From Hevea brasiliensis (Eukaryota > Streptophyta > Magnoliopsida > Malpighiales > Euphorbiaceae), in contig NC_079505.1 of assembly GCF_030052815.1 (NCBI RefSeq), positions 6,707,640 through 6,771,639 of the forward strand: DNA of 64,000 nucleotides, given 5' to 3'. A model generated the notes under the pieces. It was not told the origin of the DNA and made no database searches. It worked only from the letters and a program-made list of their open reading frames with translations. Below are positions 1-12,145 of the stretch, in pieces; within the stretch, counting starts at the first letter, position 1; the number at the start of each line of letters is the position of its first letter. The position numbers were made by a program, and so were the translations under genes.

Positions 1-387
1 TGGGCACTGAAAGAGTCGTATGCATCTAAGATAAGAGTTGCAGAGATGAGAATGTTAAGGTGGATGAGTGGCCATACTAGACTAGATAAAGTCCGTAATG
101 AAAGTATTAGAGAAAAGGTAGGAGTGGTGCCAATTGAAGATAAGTTGAGAGAAGGGAGATTGAGGTGGTTTGGTCATGTGAAGCGTAGACATACGGAGGC
201 TCCAGTTAGACAAGTAGAGCACATTAGGCTAGAGGATAGAAAGAAAAAAAGGGGTAGACCTAAATTGACTTGGAGGAGAGTAGTACAGCATGACTTAGAA
301 GCATTACACATTTATGAGGATTTAACCCAAAATCGTTCAGAGTGGAAAAAGCAAATCCATATAGCCGACCCCAAATTTTTGGGATAA
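1..387 (+). pseudogene. LINE (RTE-type) ORF2 C-terminus, 5' part outside the window
   Basis: The frame is open from base 1, before the first ATG at 46, so this is the tail of a longer reading frame. It encodes the C-terminal region of a plant non-LTR retrotransposon polyprotein, downstream of the reverse transcriptase core. The marks are the block AEMRMLRWMSGHTRLDKVRN, then LRWFGHVKRR, then GRPKLTW, and a stop at 385-387. These phrases are typical of RTE-clade LINEs in eudicots (family recall). The protein would act in target-primed reverse transcription; only the end is visible, so no catalytic residue can be judged. It is followed at once by a TTGAG tail, as expected for the 3' end of such an element. 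No stop or frameshift is seen in these 129 codons, so this part could be intact; the whole element cannot be assessed. Confidence 0.8.
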
Positions 388-394
388 AGGCTTA

Positions 395-416
395 GTTGAG
401 TTGAGTTGAGTTGAGT
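395..416 (+). repeat. TTGAG-repeat 3' tail of the LINE
   Basis: About four copies of TTGAG follow the LINE stop codon within 30 bases. RTE-type LINEs end in short tandem repeats rather than poly(A), so this marks the 3' boundary of the element. The target duplication cannot be tested because the 5' end lies outside the window. Confidence 0.7.
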
Positions 417-417
417 T

Positions 418-790
418 AAAATGACTAGTCAATTTAATATTACAACCAAACTACTTATTTATTGCTCTTTTACTTTATATTCTTTTAACGTGGAATTCCC
501 GATACTCCCCTTGTTATTTAAGTGATTGAATTATTTTACATATCAAAATGATTAACAAATTTAATATTTTAACCCAATCACTTATATATTGCCCTTTTAC
601 TTCATATTATTTCAATGTAGGATTGCTAATATTTCCCCTTATTATGTAAGTGATTAAATTACTTTATACATCAAAATAATTAGTCAATTTAATATTACAG
701 CCCAACCACTTATATATTACTCTTTTACTTTATATTCATATTTTTTCAATTTGAGATTCCTAATGCTTTTCAAATATAACCACTCTATCA
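418..790. repeat. Three diverged copies of a ~124-bp tandem repeat
   Basis: The phrase AATTTAATATTA, followed by a 'CCAA..ACTTAT..ATTGC.CTTTTACTT' type block, recurs with starts near 418, 542 and 668. Units differ by many substitutions and small indels, so the array is old. No coding potential. It directly follows the LINE tail and may be older DNA in which the LINE landed. Confidence 0.6.
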
Positions 791-2045
791 ATTATCATGG
801 TGATTTTGAAGATACCTTACAACAAAATAATCAATATGACTAACTATAAAAATCCCCTCAAGATATTTTTTAATATACACTTTGCTCTTTGCTATTTTAA
901 AATTAGCAATTTTGATCCTTGTGATATGCTAATGGCTCTACACTTTAGTCCTTAACTTAAAAAATTATAAAATCTTGGGATAATTACACAAATACACCAT
1001 GTGGTTTAGAACTATCACTTCAGGGACAACTTTCATGTTTATCAAAACAGTACCTTGAGTTATTCTCCGTCAACGACTCACTAATTTGTTACCACGTCAT
1101 TTCAAAAATATTGCCACGCATTATGTAAATATTCCATTTTTGTAAGATCCAGCACAGCCAACATAGATAAAAAGTTAATAAACAAGGAAAAATCTACTTA
1201 ACAAAGGAAGATGCATATAAAATATGATGCTATCCTCACCATCAATTGCCTCCTTATAATAACTAAGCATCTCTCTTGCTGTGCCTCAGCGTAAATAGGC
1301 CTTTACATTTTGAATGAATGAAGAGCAGGAAACGATGTTACAGGATTCAACAATGGCCTTCAGACATTCTATGACAAAGAACACGAGAAATAAAAAGAGA
1401 CTTCCATTGAAATGTTCAAAATTAAACCATAGGTCACAAGAGATATAATGTATATATCCGAACCTAGGAGGATGGCAGGTGAGTTCTCAAAACCCTAACT
1501 TTGAGGGATTTCACTAGATGAAAGATTTTGAACAAATTTGATCATATTTTACTCAACCAATCAATGGATTTTACTCAAATCCATTAATTCTTCAAGATCC
1601 CTCCTCTGGACTCGCTAAAACAAAACACGGCCTTAGATCATCAAAACACGTATGTGTTTGCAATAAGGAGATCTGGTTTTGCCAAAATGATAATATAAAC
1701 AACGAAATTCAACAAGGAAAACAACTTGATCTTTATGGATCAGCTGAAGACCCCTTGCTGGCTAATATCACATGAAGCTTCAGCCTTAAAGAAAGCAAAC
1801 CCAAGTGTCCATGGCATTCAGGAACAAGTTCCAAGTTCAAAGATCTAAGACAGTCAATCCCCACAGAAATCCTATGGTGATGAAAAGTTGCACCGTATGC
1901 AAGATACATAAATAAGACCAATTGCTACAGATGTATTAGGCCCAAGTATACTTGGCCCAACCGTGAATCCCGTAAGATGCAAAGAGGAGTTCAATTTGGT
2001 TGATTATTATATTAATGGCAAGCAAGCACTTGCATATCACAAGCC
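791..2045. other. Spacer, no supportable gene
   Basis: Moderately AT-rich, low-copy-looking DNA. A short minus-strand frame at 1733-1921 has no recognisable domain and no context. The stretch 975-1140 (TACACCATGTGGTTT and following) looks like an old repeat, but I see no matching arm. No RNA gene seen. Confidence 0.5.
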
Positions 2046-2558
2046 TAGGGTGTACTGCGGTTCCAATTCGATTCGCTTTCGAATTGAACTAAAATTTTAG
2101 TATAGTTCCGATTCAGTTATTCACTGTTTTAGTTTTGATTCGGTACAATTTCAGTTCTTCAATTCTGGTTTGATTTGGTACGATTTCAATTTGATGTTCG
2201 ATTTTTGCAATAATTTTATATAATTATTTCCTTAAAAAGTTATACTTGAATTAATATTTAAGTTTTGAATTAGATTATTAATACATAATACATCATAAAA
2301 TATATCTTTTATTTATTTCTAAATTATATAATCTTTAACTATAAGATGCATATATAATTTAGGATTAAGTATATTATATAATATAAAAGGATATAATATA
2401 ATATACATTTTAATTATGTATTATATAATTATGAATTAACATATATATAGTTTAATAGTACATTTATAATTCAAAATTATAATGTAATTTAATATATTTA
2501 TAACTAAAATTATTAAGAAAATATAGAGAAATAAAATATAATATTCGATTGTATTTAG

Positions 2559-2621
<63 letters not shown>

Positions 2622-2832
2622 CATCTAAAAAAATCATAAAAGAATATATGTAAAAATTCGATTCTCGATTCGGTACAATTCTAGTTGGGTTATGGTATGG
2701 TTCCCATTCGATTCTTTGTGAAGAACTAGAATCAAACTAAAATATTATAATAAGTTTAGTTTGGTACAGTTTCTATCGGTTTAGCATGGTTTTTTGGTTC
2801 GATTCGGGATCCTAGAATCATGCATAGCCCTA
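2046..2832. mobile_element. hAT-like MITE with an internal (AT)n tract
   Basis: The left end TAGGGTGTACTGCGGTTCC and the right end (reading inward on the other strand) TAGGGCTATGCATGATTCT are imperfect inverted repeats starting TAGGG. Both flanks are rich in GGTTC/GATTCGG motifs, the usual style of plant hAT non-autonomous elements. Flanking 8-mers TCACAAGC (2037-2044) and ACAAAAGC (2833-2840) match at 6 of 8 positions, a degraded candidate target duplication if the element begins at 2045. No transposase frame is present. The centre is AT-rich and includes the microsatellite at 2562-2616. Confidence 0.55.
2562..2616. repeat. (AT)n microsatellite, ~27 units
   Basis: Uninterrupted alternating A and T inside the hAT-like MITE. 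The short tyrosine/isoleucine frame over it on the minus strand is an artefact of the repeat. Confidence 0.95.
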
Positions 2833-5800
2833 ACAAAAGCAGCCGCAATTATGGTCATCATTGAATGTCATGGAAACAAAGCCGTTCCAAAGATTATGCT
2901 ATAGTCATGGCCATCACAGTGCCAGTTCTTTTTCGAAGAAAGCAAATTGTATCAAATGCATAGATTTGAAAGAATTTGAAAAAAATTTAATAAATGCAAC
3001 AAATACGTGTGCATGGCATCCATAAATTGAAATGCTTCTGAATTTATATTCATCATGGTTTAATCGAATTCAAAAGGTAGGCCTTAGTGCAAAAGTAAAA
3101 TAGTATACATTACAAGGGTAGAAGGGAAGGAAGAGAAAGTGGTGACCCACCGATCAAGGTTTGCTGCAGAAACTTTCTTTTTTAACTTTTTAATTTTCTT
3201 TCCCTCTTCATTTAATATTAATACACTCTCATTTCATACAGGTATTTTAAAGTAATTTTACATTCATTTTGTCCTTTTAAATTAATGTTTTATATCATTT
3301 TAGCCTTTATTTTAGTTAATTGTTGATTTTAATAGCTTTACATTTGATTTATCGAATTTTAATGTTTTTAATAGGTAAAAAGGTGTTTTGACGATTAAAA
3401 GTGCAATCAGAGGCGATTCAAGGTGATTTGGAAGCTTGTAGATATTTTAAAAAAAAATTGAAGAAAATTTTTGTTCAATGAAGCAAACCCACCGAAATTT
3501 GTAGGAGAAATGACATGGGGCATGTTGCAGGCTATGCATAGAAATGAAGAAGTAATTTAGAAACAAAGATTTGCAGAACGTATGACATGTTCAGTGTCAT
3601 TAGGTAGTGCAGCACCTGAAGCTTCCTTTTTGAGTTTAGCATGGGACATGTTAAAATACACTGATTTCAATACTGGACCTGTTGACTGGCGTAAAAAGCA
3701 GACTTAGAAAAATTTTTTTACTCCTCAGTACTATGGTATCTTTTGTCTTCATCTTATTTTAACTTATTCTATGGTAGAATTCTGAACCATATGTAGTCAT
3801 CATTTTCTCATTTTATCCATAAGTAGAAAGAGTGCAAAAATGGAAGGAAGAGAATAGAAGAAAGAGAGGACGTCATTTTTCTGCTACACTGAATTTATTT
3901 ATATTTCAAGTTCACATGATTTAAAAAGAAAAGGATTATAGTACTACTTCCACATTATAGATTCCTCTACCTATTTTAGCATCTGAGGAGAAGCCCAAGA
4001 AGACGAAAATGACCCAACATATGTGTGTATACTAACAAAGTAGTTAGTTATTTACCCAAGAGGGAAGCCTATCATACATTAATATAAATTTGCAGGTAGT
4101 GCTATAAGAACATAAATCATATCATGGAAATGCAGACAAGGTAAAATAGAAGACCACTTTTATAGAGACTACCAAGAGAGGATCACCTAAGCAATAAGGT
4201 GAACGGTTTCAAACAAATCACCATAACATCATACAAGAAAATAATTAAATAAATAAATAAAATTACGGGATAACCATTAATCAATTTAAAGTGTGTCAAG
4301 AAACACTGCCATTGATACTCCAGGGGGATAGATTACAAATAGATTGATAATTTGAAATCACAAGCTCTAGTCATCATTATATTAATGACTAAAAAAAATA
4401 TATCATTATTTTGCATTCATATTGTAGAAGAAAATTCAATTAAGTCTTTATAATTTGTGTTTCCCCTAAAAGAAAAATTGAATAAGGCGTTTATACACCA
4501 TGGAGTGAGCAAATATGGGTATCAATTGAATGAAATATGGCAACTATCCCAAGCTATTTAATTTGACATGCCAAGAGGGCCACTTTGTAGAAAATCTTTG
4601 AAACTTCCTATGCCCACCCAAGAGTTCAACAACTCTTAGTTCTCTAACTCCTTTGTACATTTTGAAGCATTTGCACAATTATATATAAAATTAAACATGG
4701 TTGTAGAAATTATACCTAGTAGGAAGTAATTCATTGGACAAGAATTTGTATAAAGTAATAGCCATAACATTTAAGTAAGATGTATTTATTTTTAAAGGTC
4801 ATATGTCTATATCTAAAATTGAAAATAAAATGCATGCTCCTGAGTGAAAGTAAGTTTATATCAACCACATTACCTAGTTTCACCATCTGACGTTAGAGAA
4901 ACTGAACAAAATTTGCCTATTTAAAGTCATTTTGCTGATCTAATTGTCATTTACTAGCTCTAGTACCTTGTTCTTAATCTCCCATGCCAATCCTAAAGCT
5001 TATCCTGATCTTATATCATTCAATTCCATCACTTACTCACATTAAACTCTACATTATATATATACATTCAAAATGCCCACAAAAAATGAGCATTGCCACT
5101 CACCTCAGTAAACTTTTACTCTTCTTCTTCTCAAAAGAAAAAAAGCAGAAATTTAAACAATACCTGTAATGGATTACATTTCTTTCACATTGACTCTTCA
5201 CAATTTAATTGATTTCTCCTATCAAAATGATTCCTTGGTTTTTCTTTTGGAAACCCTTGCTTCAACTCATCTGCAACAACATAATACGCAGTACACTTCT
5301 TATTCCTTCGAATATTTCCCCAAATGGAGGCTTAGGGAAGGGTTTAACAACTAATAGAGATTCTTCTTCTTCTTCATGCATTGACTGAATTGGAGGCTTA
5401 GGAAAGGATTTAACATCTGCTAGAGACAAGAGTCGAAAGTTTGGTTGGCCTCCCTGCCTTCGTGAGTGCTAGAAATGGGAAGGGGCAGCAGCAGGGGTTC
5501 CTCTTCATTGCTCAATTCTAGCGTTTCTTTGGGTGAAAATCAGTACTACTACTGGGTTACCGAGAAAAGAAGGCAGGGGCGGGAATTTTATGTTGAAGGA
5601 CAATCAGAAATTTGTCAGCAAGGAGGTGGTTTTTGGCTTGATTATTGCCGATGATTCGCCACCTCTTCGCCCTTTCTATATCCTTCTGGCTCTCTTGCTT
5701 GTTAATTCTCCCTTCTGCCCCCACTTTTCTTTTCCTCTTGTTCTTTCATTTTAGAGACTCCTTTTAAATATCACACCCAGTGAAATTAAATTTGGTCCAA

Positions 5801-6848
5801 AACTTGACTCGACAAAAGGATCAGACGAGTAAGTCAATAATTTAATTAATAAGTTATTAAAAATTATTTAAATATATAAATTAATTAAATATAACACCAA
5901 CTAATATATAAATATAATTAATTAAATTTTATTTTTTAAAAATAAAATTTTAATATTTATTAAGTTATATTTAATAAAATTTAATAATACTTTTAAATTT
6001 TATATAAAAGTATTTTAGTAATATAATGCATAAAATTTTTTATAAATATATATATTTTTTAATATTTATGAAATATTAAATATATATTAAAAAAATTAAA
6101 ATAAAAAATACTTAACTACTAAATTAACACAATTAATTTTGATTTTAAAGATTTTTTTATGATATTTTGAGTTTAATTTTTTATATTAAAAAATAAAAAA
6201 TGAGAAATTCTATTGAATAGTTAAATTGACCGCGTCACATTGATTTACTGATTCAATCGCTGAATCGATCGGGTTACACTAGATCACTTAATTATCTAAT
6301 TTAATTACAATTTTAAACTGATTTGAAGGTCACTTCACCAGCTTACGGATTCAACTGATCGATTTGATCTAAATTTAATAGCTATTATTTCACCCATTTG
6401 TTATTGTTTATCCTTATAATAATAATTTATTTAATTTACATATATATAATTTCCCAGAAAAAACAAGGGCGTTACAAAATTAGTAATTTATTGCGTCTTT
6501 TTACAAGAATTTTTTTTTTAATGTATATATATATATGTTTGCTTTGTCTTAAATATTAGGAAACAATACCTACTTTGGCAAGCAAGTGCTATCCATACCA
6601 AATTTCTTAGCTTAGGTTTAGTTTATTACAAGCTCTAAAAGTCCGTACGGTGTTGCGGATATTATTATTTTTATTTATTTTTTAATATAATTAATAAATA
6701 AAAAAATATTTATAATAATAATAATATAACTATTATATTTATAAATTATAAATAATTTTTTTTAGAAATTATTAAAGTCATTTAATCAATTTAAAAGTAA
6801 ATAAAATTCAATTATTAATTACTTATAAATTAAATTTGCACATTTAAT
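2833..6848. other. Spacer, no supportable gene; one short direct repeat and weak ORFs
   Basis: About 4 kb of AT-rich, non-repetitive-looking DNA. A ~35-bp direct repeat (GGAGGCTTAGG..AGG.TTTAACA) occurs at about 5324-5358 and 5390-5424. Two overlapping short frames at 5466-5654 and 5533-5754 lie in a locally GC-richer stretch (5440-5720); one ends in a hydrophobic run (YILLALLLV), but neither matches a family I know. They could be a remnant exon, at low confidence. From about 5780 to 6450 the sequence has the style of an old degraded transposon (GATCGATTCAGC-like phrases), without clear ends. Confidence 0.4.
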
Positions 6849-7367
6849 TAGGAGTGAATAATATTCAGTTTAAACCGAATAAATCAAATTAAACCGACTT
6901 AATTCAGTAATTCAATTCGATTTTTAAGATAATTTAGTTCGATTAGATTTTACATTTTAAGAATTTTGATTATTTTGATTTGATTTTGTTTTGAAGAGAA
7001 AAAAATTAGTTGAACTGAACTGAACCAAATTACTTTATTCATTTTTAAATTGATTTATTTTTATAGAGAATTTATGAATTATATGTAATTATATATATAT
7101 AAATTGTTTAATTTAATTTATTAATAGTTATTAGGTTCAAATAAATGTCAAAATCAAACCAAATAACTTGAAAATAAATCTAAATTAAAAAATCAATCAA
7201 AACTCAAAATTTGATCAGTTTGAATCGAACCAAATCGAAATAAAGCGGTTTGCTTCAATTCATTTTTTATTCATTTCAGTTTGATTCGATTTCTAAAATA
7301 TGATAATTCAGTTAATTCAGTTTTAATTATTCAGTTCGGTTTTGTTTGAACCAAATGCTCAGTCCTA
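6849..7367. mobile_element. hAT-type MITE, ~519 bp, with 8-bp target duplication
   Basis: Left end TAGGAGTGAATAATATTCAG and right end, read on the other strand, TAGGACTGAGCATTTGGTTC form imperfect terminal inverted repeats. The flanking 8-mers CATTTAAT (6841-6848) and TATTTAAT (7368-7375) match at 7 of 8 bases, the duplication length of hAT transposases. Subterminal regions are full of AACCGAA/TTCGGTT and related motifs. No coding capacity, so it would have been moved by a transposase supplied elsewhere. The ends and duplication are seen directly; the superfamily is inferred from them. Confidence 0.75.
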
Positions 7368-8053
7368 TATTTAATATACTGAACAACTCTAAATAAATAT
7401 TATGAAAAACTTTATAGATATTATTTTTTTAATATTTTTTACATAACAATAATTATATTACTATTTTAAAATAGTGGTTTATAAAAAGAAAAAGGTGGTG
7501 TAAGTAATAGATTAACAACATAATATGAAATTCTGATATTTCATTTATATAATGTTAATGTATAAAGTGAAAGTCATTATATCATAAAATAGAATTACCG
7601 ATAATATGTAAATTTAATAATGAAATAAAATAATAAAAAAAATTAAAATGATAATAACAAAAAAAGAAAAAGAAAAATTAATTTGAATTTATGTGATTTA
7701 AAAATTAAAATAAATTAATAAAATTTGAAAACAATTAATAAATAAAATATCCAAATGACTTGAAGGGGCCCATTTATTTTAGTTTAGAAGATTCAACTAA
7801 TTAAAAAAGGAAATAATAATAATAAGTTAGCATTTTAAAAGATTTCAAAATATATCATTGAAAAATTGAAAAGAAAGTTTTTACTTTTAAAAATGAAAAA
7901 AATATTTTAAAAAATTAAGATATTAAAAATAAAGAATCAAAACAGGTAAGATAAAATGTAATTCACTTTATTATAAATAAAATTATTTTTAATAATAATT
8001 AAATAATTTAAAAACAATTAAAATTGAAATCAAAATTTGAAAAGGGAAATAAT

Positions 8054-8127
<74 letters not shown>

Positions 8128-8904
8128 TGCTCTTTAAGATGTTATAATTTTGGGGCTATTAAATTTCTTCAAAACAAAAATGAAAAGGAATAAAAATGAA
8201 AATGATAAAATTGCCTTATAAACATTTAAAAGGTTGTTTGTTTTAGTTATATATAATAATTAGTCTTTTTCAGGTTTTCTAAGTCAAAATAGTAACATCT
8301 GTGACTTTCCTTTTAGAAGCCAACTCTTACAAGTCTAAATTTAGGATATAACTCTGCAAGTCCATCATGCATGTGTATAATACGCATTGGCATTCACATT
8401 GTTTGTAACATATTAAAGCTTAAATTTCAAGAAAGAAATGAGCATCAATTTTAAAGAAATTAGAAGGTTTCTGGTGCTCTTTGAGATCATTTGAAATGGA
8501 CATACTTCCAAAAAGCTTACACCAAATAGAAATGACACATTCTATTTGTAAATAATTAACCTTACACCAAATCATGGTGACAACCCCTGCATTGAACTCG
8601 ATTTCATAACTTAAATGTTCTGCAATTTTAGGAAAGATATTAGATATCATTGCATAAAATCTTATCGAAATATCGAATCAAATTAAATTAGAATTGATCA
8701 AACATCGAAAAACCAAACTAAAATCTTATTGAAAATTCAATTTGATTCTAATTAACTGAGAGTTCGTATAATCAATTGTTTTTAGTTTTTTTTTTTTTCT
8801 CAAACTTAATTTACAAGAATATGAACGGTTTGATTTAGTATGATTTAAAAATAATATTTTAATAAAATTGAAAATTTTGGTTTAATACTTTTAAGTAAAA
8901 ACCA
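7368..8904. other. AT-rich spacer with (TA)n tract, no gene
   Basis: Very AT-rich. The stretch about 8650-8860 resembles MITE subterminal sequence (CGAATCAAATT, AACCAAACT), suggesting a degraded element without clear ends. The minus frame at 8420-8650 has no recognisable domain. Confidence 0.4.
8059..8126. repeat. (TA)n microsatellite, ~34 units
   Basis: Uninterrupted alternating TA across 68 bases. Confidence 0.95.
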
Positions 8905-9260
8905 AGCAATGACAGGCGGGGTACGAAAGGATAGCTATATTTCCTTTGCTTTGCTACCTGGTCTTCCCTCCGAAAGAAGTGAATCCATAGTAACCATAGA
9001 AAGGGAAACTATTTGAACAAGGGCAAGCGAACCAGAAAAAACATATTTGTAGTTGGAAACCATTCCACTAGTTATCGAAAATGATTGACATCTGCTCTTG
9101 TCTATGGTATGTCTGCTCTTGTCTGTGGTGCTCCCCTCTTCCCAATCCCCTCTCATCGATCCGCCTCTACCAGAGGTGAAAATCCAGATTCTGATAAAAG
9201 GAAAGCTTCTTTGAGTCTCTTTGATGCAAGGGGATTGACAGGGTTATCAGTTCCTTATTG
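8905..9260. other. Possible organelle-derived insert (NUMT-like)
   Basis: A block of balanced base composition stands out sharply in DNA that is otherwise very AT-rich on both sides. Phrases such as CTTTGCTACCTGGTCTTCCC, GAACAAGGGCAAGCGAACC and TCGATCCGCCTCTACCAGAG have the style of plant mitochondrial intergenic DNA. It includes a short tandem duplication of CTGCTCTTGTCT(A/G)TGGT near 9089-9130. No gene is recognised; the minus frame at 8935-9156 is probably chance. Organelle origin is inferred from composition and style only. Confidence 0.35.
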
Positions 9261-10736
9261 AGAGTAAATTGAATGTTAGCATATATTTAATAGACTTTCA
9301 TGTATAAACCTAACAAATTTTTCTAATTAAAATGTTAATATTTGTATATTGAATCAATTACACGGAAAAAAAAAATTAATTAGCTTATATTAATTATATT
9401 AGCTTATTGTTTTATTGGTCAAATTAAAATAAAAAATTAATGACTTATATTTTTAAATTTTTTTAAAGTAAAACAAATAATTTTAAAAAGACTAAAATTG
9501 TAGGTGAAACACATTAAAAGATACATAAATTTGAATGTTATGTTTATCATTGGCCTCTCAAATTTAAATGCAGGACATCTTGCATTCATTGAGGGATGAA
9601 GTTAGAAATTTTTTTAAGTCGGGTCAATTATAATACATTAATAAAATATTCACACACATATATGTGCTTGTGTGTACATATACACACATAGATATATATA
9701 ATATGCAGTAAATATAGTAAATAAAAATAATAAAAAATATCAATTTATAAAATTTTTTCATCGATTAAAAAAATTATAACAAAAAATATATAATAAATAT
9801 AGGTTCTAAAAATTATTTTAGTATTATATCAAATCCTTACATAAGATTCAAAGTCTAAAAATAAACATAAACTCCAAATAATTAGATTATGTGGTATAAT
9901 AGTATAAAATTAAAAATTATAATAATCATTAAAATTAAATTGACATAAAAATTAAAGATTAAAAAAATAATAAAGTAAATATATCATATAAAAAAATGCT
10001 ATTTAAGCGGATTAAATCAAAATTTGTGCATCGATAATTTCATTTACTTGTATAAAGGTAAATAAAATAATTTTTTGAAGTTTAATAAAATAAAGAAGAG
10101 AAAGTAAAATGAGAGGGATGATAAAAAAAGAATATTTACCTATAAAATGAGAAGGAGAGCAAAACTAAAAATATAAAAATTTCATCTATTTTAGATTGTA
10201 TGACAAGAAATTATTAGATTAATTTGTATTTAATTTTCAATTAACAATTTCTATTCAATTTTTAATTTGAAAATATAAAAAATTGGATAAATAATTTTAC
10301 TAAATATTTGTATTTTTTAATGAGAACAAAATAATTTTATTGCTTTTATCCATGCTAAGTTTTTTCCTGGTTTCATTAATAAAATTTTAGTTTATGAAAA
10401 ATAATTTTATTCCTTCAATTTAATTCATAATATATAACCTATAAATTATTAGAGAGACTAATAAAAATTATGAGGAGGCCAATTAATAAAAATAAAATAA
10501 AAATTTATGATACCAATTAAAGATTTTTTTAAAATATTTGAAGACTAATAAAAAATTTAGAGATTAATTAATAAAGAATAAAATTTTATTATACTTAATA
10601 AAATATTTTTAAAAATTTATGGGGCCAAGGCTTATAATATAATAATACACTATATTTTAAATGTTATTCATTAATTTTAAAGGTGTCAATAAAAATAATT
10701 AAAAATTATTAATTATGTAATAAATGTAAAAAATTT
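9261..10736. other. AT-rich spacer, nothing recognised
   Basis: Long runs of A and T with no open frames of note, no terminal repeats and no RNA-like structures that I can support. Confidence 0.5.
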
Positions 10737-11520
10737 TTTATGAAAGTTTGGTGGTCAATTCCCTACGCCACTATATTCATTGTTGGCCTCTACATCTAAA
10801 TGTTGTGTATTTCACTAAAAATGAATATTATGGCATCTTTTATAAGTCATGTATCATATGAGTATATGTTGTCTTTTACCTCATAATTAATAATTTTTAA
10901 AAATTACTAATTATATATTATATGTAAAAAAAAAATGATGAAAGTTTGATGATCAACTTTCTTTGTCACTGTATTTATCTTTGGCCCCTACATCTAAATT
11001 GCGTGCCTCATTGAACACAAATATCATGGTATTTTTTATAAATCATGTATCACATAAGTATCTGATGTCCTATACCTCATAATTAAAGAGTTTTAAAAAT
11101 GATTAATTACATAATATATGTAAAAAAATTTTGATGAAAGTTTGATGATCAACACTTTTCATCATTCTCTTAAACATTGTATTCATTGTTGGCCCCGACA
11201 TCTAAATGTGGCGTATCTCAATAAACATAAATATTGTAGTATCTTTTATAAGTTATGTATCACATGAGTATCTTGTGTCCTTTGCCTCATAATTAATGAG
11301 TTTTAAAAATTACTAATTATATAATATATGTAAAAAAAAATATTTGATGAAAGTTTGATATTCCGTTCTCTTTACCTTTTTATTTATTGATGGCTCCTGC
11401 ATCTAAATGTTGCATATCTCACTAAACATAAATATCGTAGTATCTTTTATAAGTCATGTGTCACACGAGTATCTAGTGTCCTTTGTCTCATAATTAATGA
11501 GGTTTTTTTTTTTTTTTTTT
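10737..11520. repeat. Tandem array of four ~200-bp units (array R, copy 1)
   Basis: Each unit opens with GATGAAAGTTTG(A/G)T and continues through GGCCCC(T)ACATCTAAAT, CTCATTGAACA or CACTAAACATAAATAT, AAGTCATGTATCACATGAGT and CCTCATAATTAATGAG. Unit starts are near 10737, 10937, 11133 and 11346, a period of about 195-213 bp. Units are clearly diverged. The same array with the same downstream spacer recurs at 43118-44015, so both belong to a larger duplicated block. Non-coding. Confidence 0.8.
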
Positions 11521-11779
11521 TAATGTTAAAGTTTGCTACTTTAGGTGGCTTCTTAATGCTCACAACTCAATGAAGAAACGATATTTTGGACATTCATCTT
11601 CAATGACTTATAAAATTATATAATTAACTTTGCATCTATTTTGCATTTATATAAAATGTAAATTATATAAAATTTAAATGTAAAATTCATCTTAAATTAT
11701 TTTTTTTAATAATATACTTTTTGAGGCAAAAATTTATTATTCTCTAAATGATAAATTATTTATTTCTAAAGATGAAGTT
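11521..11779. repeat. Spacer S, copy 1, ending in the element A target duplication
   Basis: This stretch (TTAATGTTAAAGTTTGCTAC ... TAAAGATGAAGTT) is nearly repeated at 44042-44300. In the second copy the sequence runs on as GAAGTTTTTGAG. Here it is cut by element A after AAGTT (11775-11779) and resumes at 42534, which proves the insertion. Confidence 0.8.
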
Positions 11780-12145
11780 TGTGATGCCCTTACCCGTCTA
11801 TTGTATAGCCGAGCAAAAAGTGCCACATTCGGTGTCGGAGCAACTTATCTTGTCTTGTCATGTCTATTGTAAATTTTAATGTCATTTAAATCAGGTAATT
11901 TATGTGTAGAGTTTTTTTTTTATATCTTATTTCTGTGGAGACCCGGACAGATCATCCTCTGTTTTATTAGCATCTGGCGGGTTCTACTATCACCTGTTAA
12001 CATATTCATAGTCATCTCACATATTTCCATATCATATTCTCTTTTATCATATCATTCACAACTATTTATGAGATCTCAAAATGAAGTGTCATCTATTGCA
12101 TTCATATGGAAATTCATAGATAATAAATTATAAGTTTTCATTTCA

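Noticed and set aside
975..1140. Possible foldback element beginning ATAATTACACAAATACACC
   Set aside because: The style is like known plant repeats, but no inverted partner or target duplication is visible nearby.
2796..2812. B-box-like GGTTCGATTCG suggesting a SINE
   Set aside because: No A box at the right distance and no A-rich tail; it lies in the repeated end of a hAT-like MITE.
5466..5754. Short overlapping plus-strand ORFs as a host gene
   Set aside because: No recognised domain, no splice structure that I could support, and both frames are equally open. Kept only as a note in the spacer entry.
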